NCBI GenBank assembly: GCA_963793625.1
Contig: CAWCAT010000032.1
Location: 1 to 64,000 of the forward strand
Source of the DNA: G963668605 sp963793625
GTDB taxonomy: Bacteria > Acidobacteriota > Terriglobia > Bryobacterales > Bryobacteraceae
Direction: 5' to 3'
Length of the DNA stretch: 64,000 nucleotides
The translations under genes and the position numbers were made by a program. Within the stretch, counting starts at the first letter, position 1. Each line of letters starts with the position of its first letter. The notes beneath the pieces are model-generated. The model had not been told where the DNA came from, ran no database searches, and saw only the letters and a list, made by a program, of their open reading frames with translations. This document shows positions 55,337-63,204 of this stretch, in pieces.

Positions 55337-56515
55337 ATGAAAAAGCACTGGGCGGCTGTCGCGGCCGTAGTCGGCTTTGTCGGACTGAGTTTCAGCCAGA
55401 CTGGCCGTCAACTGGTTTTGCCCGGAAGTCCCCTGCCGGGGATCACGCCTTCCGAACATGAGATGTTCCGGCTTGGGCTGGAGGACTTCACTGAGGTCGA
55501 AACCGCCGAGGACGGCCTTGGCCCGGCTTTCAACGGAAACAGTTGCGCCGTGTGTCACAGCGTTCCCGGCGATCGGCGGCATCAGCACGATGACAGAGGT
55601 CCGCGGTGGGTACCGCGACGAGAACGGGAAGTTCACAGCATTGCATGGCGGCACGCTGTACCACCTCTTCTCGACGCCGCCTCATCGCTGCCAGGTGCAG
55701 ATCCCAGCCGAAGCGAACGTGATCGCGCGGCGCGCTCCGATACCGCTCTTCGGCGCCGGACTCGTCGAGGCGATCAGCGACGAGACGATCATTGCCCTCG
55801 AAGACCCGGACGACCGCGACGGCGATGGCATCCGCGGGCGCGCCGCTCGAATCAACGATATGGCGACGAATCGTGAGCGCATCGGCCGGTTCGGTTGGAA
55901 GGCGCAGCACGCGACGCTTGCTGGGCTTTTCCGGCGACGCCTATCGCAATGAAATGGGCATCACCAACGAACTCTTCCCGGATGAAGTGGCGCTCGGAGT
56001 CGATCCGGGACAATTGAAGCTATGCAGCCCGAAAAGCGGGATCGAGGACGTGCGCGACAGGAGAACCGGGTTGCGCGGCATCGACAACTTCGAGAACTTC
56101 ATGAAGTTCCTGGCGCCCATCGAGCGCGGGCCGATCGACGATTCGGTGCGTGCGGGTGAGGAGGTTTTCAAGTCCATCGGTTGCGCTTCGTGCCACGTCC
56201 CCGTGCTGACCACCGGCTCCAAATGCGAATCCACTGTTCGACAGGAAGCCAGTTGCTCTCTACTCAAACTTGTTGCTTCATGACGTTGGCACCGGCGATG
56301 GAATCGAGCAGTCCGCCGCAGCAGCGGGCGAGATCCGGACCCCAGCACTGTGGGGCTTGCGCTTTCGACGCCCGCTGCTCCACGACGGCATTGCCGCCAC
56401 GCCAGAGGACGCGATCCTTCGCCACGGCAAAGAAGCCTCAGGCGTCACAGAGAAATTCAGGACTCTCCCACCAGAATCGCGGCGGCAACTCTTGGCGTTC
56501 CTCAACTCGCTCTGA
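55337..56515 (+). CDS. di-heme oxidoreductase of the DHOR/DUF1111 type (several frameshifts)
   Basis: The product has about 392 residues. A signal peptide (KKHWAAVAAVVGFVGLSFSQ) precedes GPAFNGNSCAVCHSVP, the first CxxCH heme site. FGWKAQHATL, FSGDAYRNEMGITNELFPDE and IGCASCHVPVLTTGS follow, the last with the second CxxCH. The end LPPESRRQLLAFLNSL is typical. Frames change near 55570, 55930 and 56240. This family is related to MauG and cytochrome c peroxidases and often lies with iron-handling genes, which fits the neighbouring DtxR regulator. Confidence 0.83.
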
Positions 56516-56690
56516 GTTGAAGTTTTCAGGGTGGCATTGGGCATTGACAACGGGTTCAAAGACGCCAATGCACTGCCGGCCTCGGCGATATACTGCTGGC
56601 TCGCCTTCCGCGTTTCGATTCTCACACAGTGACGCAAAATTCCTGTAGACTCTGTCCCATTGTTGATTGATCGTCCGATACAATCTCTGC

Positions 56691-57575
56691 ATGCGCTGTG
56701 GTTTTACGCTTCTTTCATTGCTTCTCGCCCTGGCAGCGGGCGCCCAGAAACAAGTCGATGCATTCCGCCCCCTGTTGTTCGCGGCTGAAGGCTCAAAGAA
56801 GATTCTTGAATACGATTCCGCGGGCCGGGTCGTTTGGGAGTACCCTGCCGAAATGTCCCGGGATGCCTGGCGCTTGCCTGGTGGAAATACGCTTTTCTGC
56901 TACAACCTCAACTACGACTCCAAGCGGGATGATAATCCTTCCGGCGTCATGGAAGTGACCCGGGACAAAAAGGTTGTGTTCGACTTTAAGACTACGGGAC
57001 AGGTATTCTCCTGCCAACGTCTGGCCGACGGCAATACTCTGGTTGGCGCGGCGAGTCAGGGGAAACTCCTCATCGTCGCGCGGAACGGTCGGATCGTGCG
57101 ACAGATTTTGGTGAAGAACAAACCCGGCCACAGTTGCATGAGGAACGCTCGCCAGATCGCTAACGGCAATTTTCTTGTAGCCGAGGAGTCCGCCTCAGCC
57201 GTCCGCGAATACGATCCTGACGGTGAGCTTGTCCGTGAGATGAAGGTGAACTTCCGGCCCTATTCCGCAGTTCGCCTCCGAAACGGGAATACGATCATTT
57301 GCGGGCAGAAAACGATTGTTGAGTTGGATCCCGGAGGGAATGAGTCCTGGACCCTTCAGGAGAGCGATTTGCCTCAAGTCGCAATCCGGTGGTTTGCCGG
57401 TCTGCAGATCTTGCCAAACGGAAATCTGTTCTTATGCAATGCCGGCGGAGCGGTCGGGTTTCTGGAAATCAGCCGCGAAAAGCAGATAGTCTGGCAAAGC
57501 AACCATGGCTCTGCGGTCTATCCCATGGGACACGGAGTCCAGCGTCTGGATGTCTCGAGTCCGGCCGCCAAGTAG
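56691..57575 (+). CDS. exported PQQ/arylsulfotransferase-like beta-propeller protein
   Basis: The product has 294 residues from ATG 56691. The signal peptide is CGFTLLSLLLALAAGAQ. Repeats follow the pattern (N/G)GNT(L/F)...(D)..G.(V/E)(V/L)(W/R), for example WRLPGGNTLFCYN, LADGNTLVGAASQGKLLIVA and LRNGNTIICGQKTIVELDPG. This is a PQQ-like or NHL-like propeller; catalytic function is unlikely. It follows the di-heme gene by 175 bp and may be a separate unit. Confidence 0.8.
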   Translation: MRCGFTLLSLLLALAAGAQKQVDAFRPLLFAAEGSKKILEYDSAGRVVWEYPAEMSRDAWRLPGGNTLFCYNLNYDSKRDDNPSGVMEVTRDKKVVFDFKTTGQVFSCQRLADGNTLVGAASQGKLLIVARNGRIVRQILVKNKPGHSCMRNARQIANGNFLVAEESASAVREYDPDGELVREMKVNFRPYSAVRLRNGNTIICGQKTIVELDPGGNESWTLQESDLPQVAIRWFAGLQILPNGNLFLCNAGGAVGFLEISREKQIVWQSNHGSAVYPMGHGVQRLDVSSPAAK

Positions 57576-57576
57576 G

Positions 57577-58009
57577 CTGGGAGCACGCAGAGGAATATCG
57601 CGGCTATCTGGCGCTAGCGGACGTTTTCAGCTCAGAAGCCGGGGATTGCAAACGGCCCGCGATGCAGTCGCATATGACTGGAATCGCGAAACGCTCTCCG
57701 AGCGAATGAAGAGTTTTATCGCTGATTACAACGCTGAAGTGTACCGCCATCGGGCTGATTCCGATGCCAACTGGCCGGATCACGTCAACTGGAGCCGTGA
57801 CCTCAAGCAGGACGCGCTGCGGGGCAACCTTGCCGCTTTTCGATCAGTCAATCGCCAGAAACCTTCGACTACCGCCTCGGCTCACGCTCCGCCCTGGGGT
57901 GATCGACCAATACCAGGTAAAAGGCGAATCCGACCCCAACCGCGAAGACGACCCCGCCTACATCGTCCGCCTGGTAGGTCAAGTCATCCAACTAAGCGTA
58001 GCCACGCCC
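57577..58009 (+). pseudogene. C-terminal half of a type ISP restriction-modification gene, deleted and frameshifted
   Basis: Three frames together read AEEYRGYLALADV, then SRGLQTARDAVAYDWNRETL and MKSFIADYNAEVYRH, then DYRLGSRSALG and VIDQYQVKGESDPNREDDPA and YIVRLVGQVIQLSVAT. The (S)GLxTxRDAxxY and RLGxRSALxWVIDQYQV blocks are typical of the region after the methyltransferase domain in type ISP enzymes. The stretch between them is too short, so an internal deletion is present. There is no stop-free frame. Confidence 0.8.
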
Positions 58010-58026
58010 ACAACTCCGGTAAAGCT

Positions 58027-58257
58027 CTACACAGCACACGCGTCACTTTCTCGACCCAGGCTAATCAACGCGCGTCGGCCGGCTCGGCAGATAGCTTTGA
58101 AGATCTTGTAGCCCAGCTCAGCATCGCCCTTGTCGAACTGCTCCTCCGGCAGGCCGCGTTCGTCTCGAACGGCGCCTATCAAGGCCTCGGGAGTGAACAC
58201 GGAGGGCTGCTTCAGCCAGTGGTCGAACAAGGGAAGAGGAGATTTGCTCATGCGCAT
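58027..58257 (-). CDS. short protein, probable remnant (nucleoside-phosphorylase-like N-terminus)
   Basis: The minus strand encodes 76 residues beginning MSKSPLPLFDHWLKQPSVFT and PEALIGAVRDERGLP. The VFTPEALI..VR.ERGLP pattern resembles the start of uridine/nucleoside-phosphorylase family proteins, but homology seems to end near residue 40 and the frame stops near the restriction-modification remnant. It is divergent from the ArsR-rhodanese gene and could share its regulatory region. I am unsure that it is functional. Confidence 0.35.
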   Translation of the reverse strand: MRMSKSPLPLFDHWLKQPSVFTPEALIGAVRDERGLPEEQFDKGDAELGYKIFKAICRAGRRALISLGRESDACAV

Positions 58258-58260
58258 AAT

Positions 58261-58316
58261 TCAAGTAATCAATTGATTATTAAATAAGCGCGGTCTATAA
58301 TCAAGTAAACTCTTGA
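58261..58316 (+). promoter_or_regulatory. sigma70-type promoter bracketed by two ArsR-type operators
   Basis: Two related inverted repeats, TCAAGTAATCAATTGA (58261-58276) and TCAAGTAAACTCTTGA (58301-58316), share TCAAGTAA and the closing TTGA. They are 40 bp apart. Between them a -35 TTGATT (58273-58278) and a -10 TATAAT (58296-58301) are separated by 17 bp. The second repeat covers the likely transcription start, 8 bp before the ATG at 58324. The layout fits repression by the adjacent ArsR-type protein. Confidence 0.8.
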
Positions 58317-58323
58317 ATTCGCC

Positions 58324-58998
58324 ATGGCCGGAACATCTCTGAAGAAAGCCGTCAATGAGCAACTCGCCCGTATTGGAAAGGCAGTTGCGAGTCCGCCCAG
58401 ACTGGAATTGCTCGACCTCTTGTGCCAGGGCCCGCGAACGGTGGAGGCACTCGCAAGGCAAGCCGGTTTGAGCGTTGCCAACACCTCGCAGCATCTGCAG
58501 GTTTTGCATTCGGCGCGATTGGTTCAGGCGCACAAGGAGGGACTATTCGTAACCTATAGTCTCGCCGACCAGCAGGTCGCCGGCTTCTATCGGGCTCTGC
58601 GCGCACTAGCTGAGAGCCGCCTTCCTGAAATCGAGATGATCGTTCGGCGGTTCAAAAACGGCCGCGAGTTGATGGAACCGGTTGATAAACAGGCACTGCT
58701 GGAGCGCGTACGGCGCGCTGAGGTGATCGTGTTGGACGTGCGCCCGCCCGAAGAGTATCGCGCCGGCCATATTCCGGGTGCTATTTCAATTCCACTCAAG
58801 GAACTGGAAGCCCACCTGGTGACGCTGCCACGAGACAGGGAAATCATGGCGTATTGTCGCGGTCCCTACTGCGTGCTAGCCGTTAAGGCTGTGAAGCTAC
58901 TGCGAGCTCAGGGCTTCCATGCTGTCCGGCTGCGGGAGGGTGTGCCGGAGTGGCGTGCGGAAGGTTTGCCGGTTGCGCAAGGAGAGGCATCGAGATGA
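58324..58998 (+). CDS. ArsR/SmtB-type regulator fused to a rhodanese domain
   Basis: The product has 224 residues. Residues 8-100 form an ArsR winged helix (ASPPRLELLDLLCQGPRTVE, ALARQAGLSVANTSQHLQVL). Residues 125-218 form a rhodanese domain (VIVLDVRPPEEYRAGHIPGA) with the active-site loop YCRGPYC, catalytic Cys near residue 178. The classic ArsR As(III) motif ELCVCDL is absent, so sensing probably uses the rhodanese cysteine (sulfane sulfur or selenide) or another site. It starts 8 bp after a matching operator and overlaps the next gene by 4 bp (ATGA). Confidence 0.9.
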   Translation: MAGTSLKKAVNEQLARIGKAVASPPRLELLDLLCQGPRTVEALARQAGLSVANTSQHLQVLHSARLVQAHKEGLFVTYSLADQQVAGFYRALRALAESRLPEIEMIVRRFKNGRELMEPVDKQALLERVRRAEVIVLDVRPPEEYRAGHIPGAISIPLKELEAHLVTLPRDREIMAYCRGPYCVLAVKAVKLLRAQGFHAVRLREGVPEWRAEGLPVAQGEASR

Positions 58999-60122
58999 CG
59001 TCGAGTTCGCATATCTACCTGGATTTCAATGCGAGTACGCCAGTTGCGCCGGAGGTCATTACGGCGATGCAGTCGGTACTCCATTCTCCGTTTGGGAATC
59101 CGTCGAGCGATCACTGGGCCGGGAAGCCGGCGCGCGAGGCCGTTCAGAAAGCGCGGGCCCAGGTAGCTAATCTCCTGGGCTGCGAGGCCGCCGGGATAGT
59201 GTTCACGAGCGGCGGAAGTGAAGCGAACAATCACGCGCTGAAAGGGATCTTTTTCAACAGTTCGCTTGCCCACCCGCACATCATCACGACGCAGGTGGAG
59301 CACCCCGCAGTCCTTAACCCCTGCGGATTTCTGGAACGGCTCGGGGCGAAGGTTAGCTACCTGCCAGTGGATGGCTTCGGCCGCGTTGACCCGGACGAAG
59401 TGCGTCGCGCGCTGACGCCGGACACGATCCTCATTTCAGTGATGCACGCCAACAACGAAGTTGGCACCATTCAACCCATTGCGGATATCAGTCGTATCGC
59501 TCACGAGCATGGAATTATCTTCCATACCGATGCCGCGCAGTCTGTCGGAAAGATTCGGACGAAGGTCGCAGAACTCGGAGTCGATCTCTTGTCCGTGGCG
59601 GGCCACAAACTCTACGGACCCAAAGGCGTTGGTGCGCTATATGTCCGATCGGGAGTCAAACTCGAGCCGCTCATTCACGGCGCGGGACATGAATCGGGCA
59701 GGCGAGCGGGCACGGAGAACGTTTTATTGAACGTAGGACTTGGTGCAGCCTGCGAACTTGCCGAGTCCTGGATAGGCAAACCGTTCATCCGGGATCTGCG
59801 GGACCTGTTCTGGGACCGATTGACCCGGGAATTCGGGGATCGAATTCAACTGAACGGGCACCCAACGGACCGTTTGCCGAACACTCTGAATGTCAGTTTC
59901 CCTGGCAGGGTGGGAGCAGAGATTCTGCATGCATTGGACGGGGTGGCCGCCTCAACAGGTTCTGCCTGCCACTCGGGTGCGATTCAGCTATCACCCGTTC
60001 TGCAAGCTATGCGCATTCCTCCGAAGACCGGCATAGGCGCAATCCGGTTTAGCTTGGGCCGCACTACGTCGAAAGAGGAAATTGACGCGGTTGTAAATAG
60101 CCTGAAAGCGGTAGTTGCGTGA
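58995..60122 (+). CDS. NifS-type PLP enzyme resembling selenocysteine lyase/cysteine desulfurase
   Basis: The product has 375 residues. The start is YLDFNASTPVAPEVITAMQS; the substrate/PLP blocks FTSGGSEANNHALKG, HANNEVGTIQPI and HTDAAQSVGKI are present, the PLP lysine is in SVAGHKLYGPKG and the mobile-loop cysteine in TGSACHSGAIQLSPVLQAM. The ACHS...SPVL form and the end AIRFSLGRTTSKEEIDAVV look closer to eukaryotic selenocysteine lyase than to IscS. ATG 58995 overlaps the previous stop. Together with the Sec-type methyltransferase that follows, a role in mobilising selenium (or sulfur) is likely; this is inference. Confidence 0.87.
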   Translation: MTSSSHIYLDFNASTPVAPEVITAMQSVLHSPFGNPSSDHWAGKPAREAVQKARAQVANLLGCEAAGIVFTSGGSEANNHALKGIFFNSSLAHPHIITTQVEHPAVLNPCGFLERLGAKVSYLPVDGFGRVDPDEVRRALTPDTILISVMHANNEVGTIQPIADISRIAHEHGIIFHTDAAQSVGKIRTKVAELGVDLLSVAGHKLYGPKGVGALYVRSGVKLEPLIHGAGHESGRRAGTENVLLNVGLGAACELAESWIGKPFIRDLRDLFWDRLTREFGDRIQLNGHPTDRLPNTLNVSFPGRVGAEILHALDGVAASTGSACHSGAIQLSPVLQAMRIPPKTGIGAIRFSLGRTTSKEEIDAVVNSLKAVVA

Positions 60123-60147
60123 TGGCCTCACATAGAGCGCTTGAAGC

Positions 60148-60882
60148 GTGATCGATCCGCACGATTTGCGAGAAAGCGTTCGCGTGGCCTACTCGGCAGC
60201 AGCCGATGTGCCCGGCGCCAACCACCCATTCCCAATCGGAGCCGCCTTCGCTCGCGAGTTGGGATACCCGGATGCTTTGCTGCAGCGGCTTCCTGATGAA
60301 GCAGTCGATTCCTTCGCTGGCGTGTCGAGCGTTTCTATTCAAGCGCTGCTTCGTGAAGGGCAAGACGTGATCGACATCGGTTGCGGTGCCGGCCTCGATA
60401 GCCTCATCGCGGCAGAGCGCTTGGGGCCAACAGGGCGATTGGTCGGGATCGACTTTAGCGCCAGAATGCTGGAGCGGGCCTGTCGCTCCGCCAGACTGCT
60501 TGGCCTTGCTCAAGTCGCATTTGTGCGCGCTTCAGCCGAACAACTGCCATTCCGCGATTCGTCCATTGACATCGCGCTAGTCAATGGCATTTTCAACCTC
60601 AACCCTTTTCGCGATGAAATCTTCCGCGAATTAGGCCGCGTGGTCCGCCCGGGCGGTCATGTCGTGGGTGCGGAGTTGGTCCTGGGATCAAATTTGCCTG
60701 AGCATCTCAAGGCCGGCGATGCCAACTGGTTTTCGTGAATCGCCGGCGCAAAGGATGCAGTTGTATTCCTCGATGAATTCCGTACTGCCGGTTTTAAACG
60801 AGCCACAATAGTCCGCATGCTACGAAACGCGCGGACAAAACATCCTGCGGTTCACGCTGCAGAGTTCCTCGCCGACCGCTGA
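60148..60882 (+). CDS. ArsM-like SAM methyltransferase, candidate selenoprotein (Sec at TGA 60736-60738)
   Basis: The product has 244 residues counting Sec197. The N-terminal part (YPDALLQRLPDEAVDSFAGV) and the SAM-binding motif VIDIGCGAGLDSLIAAERLG, followed by VGIDFSARMLERA and LPFRDSSIDIALVNGIFNL, match ArsM/UbiE-type methyltransferases. The frame meets TGA at 60736 in NWFS-U-IAGAKDA, exactly where relatives have the metalloid-binding cysteine of a CxxGA motif, and then runs open as FLDEFRTAGFKRATIV to TGA 60880. A SECIS-like hairpin follows the first TGA. The start is GTG 60148. Substrates could be arsenite or selenium species. Confidence 0.85.
60753..60768 (+). promoter_or_regulatory. 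SECIS-like hairpin of the methyltransferase gene
   Basis: GGATGC pairs with GTATTC (two G-T pairs) around the loop AGTT, which begins 20 nt after the TGA. In the paralogous fragment at 22858-23046 the same position reads GGATGC-AGGT-GCATTC: the stem change keeps pairing (G-T to G-C) and the loop becomes AGGT. Conservation of pairing despite substitution supports a functional RNA structure. Confidence 0.65.
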
Positions 60883-60919
60883 GCTTTGAGAGGAGATATG
60901 GTCGGGACCTGCGATGAAG

Positions 60920-61369
60920 CTAGTCGGCCCGCTTGCTGCTCGCTCGCCGGGGCTTCGGCTTGCTCTTGCCCTCGAGATTGAGCGCCACTGCAGCGCGGAT
61001 GAGATCCTTCAAGGCCGCCTCATCGACCTTGTCGCCTTCGTGGATGTCGATGGCGCGCCTGACATTCCCGTCGAGGCTGGAGTTGAATAGACCTGAAGGG
61101 TCCTTCAACGCAGCTCCCTTGGCAAATGTCATCTTGACGACGTTCTTGTACGTCTCTCCCGTGCAGACGATGCCGCCGTGGGACCAGACGGGAGTCCCCA
61201 TCCACTTCCACTCTTCGACGATCTCAGGGTCTGCCTCGTGTACGATTTCGCGCACTTTCGCGAGCGTCTTCCCGCGCCAGTCCCCAAGTTCCTTGATCTT
61301 CTCGTCGATGAATGCAGAGGCAGATTCCACCGGGACGGGCTTTTTCATGTACAGCTCCAACTCTCGCAC
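60920..61369 (-). CDS. DUF1801-family protein
   Basis: The product has 149 residues (142 from the second Met of MKKPVPVES). SASAFIDEKIKELGDWRGKT, EWKWMGTPVWSHGGIVCTGE and VKMTFAKGAALKDPSGLF follow the YdhG/DUF1801 pattern, and the tail KPKPRRASSKR is basic. The function is unknown. It lies convergent with the methyltransferase operon and next to a second DUF1801 gene. Confidence 0.85.
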   Translation of the reverse strand: MRELELYMKKPVPVESASAFIDEKIKELGDWRGKTLAKVREIVHEADPEIVEEWKWMGTPVWSHGGIVCTGETYKNVVKMTFAKGAALKDPSGLFNSSLDGNVRRAIDIHEGDKVDEAALKDLIRAAVALNLEGKSKPKPRRASSKRAD

Positions 61370-61433
61370 CTATTTTAGCTGCGCTCAGCGTAACCTGCAT
61401 CCTCCGGACCGCTTGCGAGGATCCCTGCCGGCG

Positions 61434-62050
61434 CTACGGGACCCAGCCGGGCAGGGCGGCCGCCTGCCGGATCCACGTCGCCAACTGCGACTCGTCGAGC
61501 TGGTCGTCCTCGTGGATGTCGAGGTAGCGCACTTCCTTGTGCTTGGACTCGCCGGGGGGACAGGACGCAGCGACGCGCCGCGGAAGAAAGCCACCTTGAC
61601 GTAGTTCGTAAACGTATGGAAGTTGAGGAACCAGCCCTGGCCCTCGACTCCGTAGAAGGGCGAGTTCCATTTGACCGCCTTGCGCACTCCGGGGACGGTG
61701 CGCGCGATGAGCGCGTCGAGGCGGCGCCCGACGTCGCTTTTCCAGCCCGGCATGGCCGCGATGTAGGCCTGCACGGGGGCGTCGCCGTCGGCCTTCGCGA
61801 TCTGAGGGTTGCCGCCTGCGAGGAGGGTCGGCTTCGCAGTCACCGCGGGGCCATTGCTCTTGGTTGCGGCGGCTTTGGGCACTGCATAGTGCGCTGGCAG
61901 TTCCTTCGCCGCGGCCTTCGTGGGCTTGCGGGCTGATGACTTGGCGACCGCCTTGCGCGGTTTGGCCGCCTTCGCAGCGACCCGCTTGGCGGCGGTCTTC
62001 TTCGCGACCTTCGCCGACTTCTTGGACGTCTTGCCCACCATTGTGTTCAC
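61434..62050 (-). CDS. DUF1801-family protein with histone H1-like basic tail (one frameshift)
   Basis: The product has about 205 residues. The first ~60 are Lys/Ala-rich (KTSKKSAKVAKKTAAKRVAA, AKAAKPRKAVAKSSARKPTK), like bacterial H1-type DNA-binding tails. A DUF1801 domain follows: YIAAMPGWKSDVGRRLDALI, VKWNSPFYGVEGQGWFLNFH, VKVAFFRGASLRPVPP and, after a slip near 61560, KEVRYLDIHEDDQLDESQLA. The tail suggests nucleoid association. The neighbouring DUF1801 gene has only a short basic end, so the two probably differ in localisation. Confidence 0.8.
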
Positions 62051-62226
62051 TCCAACTAATAGACTGATATATATCGCTCCCGCAGGCCGTGCGCAATGCG
62101 GGCGCTAGCTAAACCGCCGGCGGTGCGTCGATGACGTGAAAGTTTGGAAAATTAAGTGACCGCATCCGGAATACCGCGAGCGCTCAGCTAGCGAACACCC
62201 AATCCTGATGCGATGCAAAAGACCCG

Positions 62227-62757
62227 ATGCTCGAACTTACCGCCTATGTTCCGCTGATAAAGACCTACCTCAAAGATCTTCAACATTTAAGGAACCAGTC
62301 CGTCACCCACGAACTGGGCCTCAAAGGGCCTTTCTATAACTTGCTCGACAAAGCCGCAAAGAAGCGCGGCTGGACGTTAGTGCAGGAGCTGTCCACTTAC
62401 TCCGGCGGCAAGCGCGTCGTGCCTGACGGGACCGTGCGCGATGAGTTCCGCCTCGCGAGCGGCTGGTGGGAAGCGAAAGACACATCGGATCATCTCGCAT
62501 CGGAAATTCAGAAAAAGCTCAAGGCCGGTTACCCGTCGCGCAACACGATTTTTGAAGACACGCAACGCGCGGTGCTCTTTCAGGACCGCTCCGAAGCAGG
62601 CGAGTTTGCGCTCGCCGAACCGCTCAAGGTAGCGGACCTGCTGAACCGCTTCTTCTCGCACGACGAATCCGACGAGCGCGAATTCCACCGCGCGATGGAC
62701 GAATTCAAAAGCCGCATTCCAGATCTGGCGCAATTGCTGCGTGAGCATGTTTGCTGA
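62227..62757 (+). pseudogene. N-terminal domain of a type ISP restriction-modification enzyme, truncated by an IS3-type element
   Basis: The 176 residues begin MLELTAYVPLIKTYLKDLQH and contain a PD-(D/E)xK-like nuclease core: VVPDGTVRDEF, then SGWWEAKDTSDHLASEIQKK with the ExK triad near residue 83. The end DLLNRFFSHDESDEREFHRA leads into the helicase linker of such enzymes. The frame stops at 62755, and a shifted frame adds AEAHTRTPKFQ before the IS element. Helicase, methyltransferase and target-recognition domains are missing here; related pieces lie at 17160, 40406 and 57577. Confidence 0.72.
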
Positions 62758-62896
62758 AGCGCACACGCGAACCCCGAAGTTCCAATTAATTCCACGGTTC
62801 TGTCAGCTTCACCACTCGAAAGGGAGTAACTGATGCATGTGTTCCGGTTCAGCTGGAAATGGAGAAGGCGTTCTCCCGGTAAGGTGGAGAGAACGC

Positions 62897-63204
62897 ATGA
62901 AGAAGCAACGGAAGCACTACACGCCGGAAGAGAAAGTCGCCATCCTGAGGCGGCATTTGCTGGACAGGAGCCCATCTCGAAGCTCTGCGATGAACTGGGA
63001 CTCCAGCCCACGGTCTTCTACCGCTGGCAGAAGGAGTTCTTCGAGAACGGGGCGGCTGCCTTCGAGCAGAAGAGGCCAGCCAACCACTCCGCCGAGCAGG
63101 AGCGGATCGCCTACCTGGAGAAGAAGATCCAGACCAAGGACGAGGTCCTGGCCGAACTGATGGCGGAGCACGTCGCGCTAAAAAAAGAGCTTGGGGAACT
63201 CTGA
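62897..63204 (+). CDS. IS3-type transposase orfA (one frameshift)
   Basis: The product has about 102 residues. KKQRKHYTPEEKVAILRRHL, then ISKLCDELGLQPTVFYRWQK form the helix-turn-helix, followed by a leucine-zipper-like coil (YLEKKIQTKDEVLAELMAEH). The frame slips near 62978 inside LLDRSP-ISKL. It ends at TGA 63202-63204 just after the A-rich slippery site used to enter orfB. Confidence 0.87.
63180..63187 (+). promoter_or_regulatory. slippery sequence for programmed -1 frameshifting (orfA-orfB)
   Basis: Seven A residues followed by G (AAAAAAAG) lie 15 bp before the orfA stop, and orfB is open in the -1 frame through this point. This is the usual A6G arrangement in IS3-family elements that produce an OrfAB fusion transposase. 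Confidence 0.75.
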
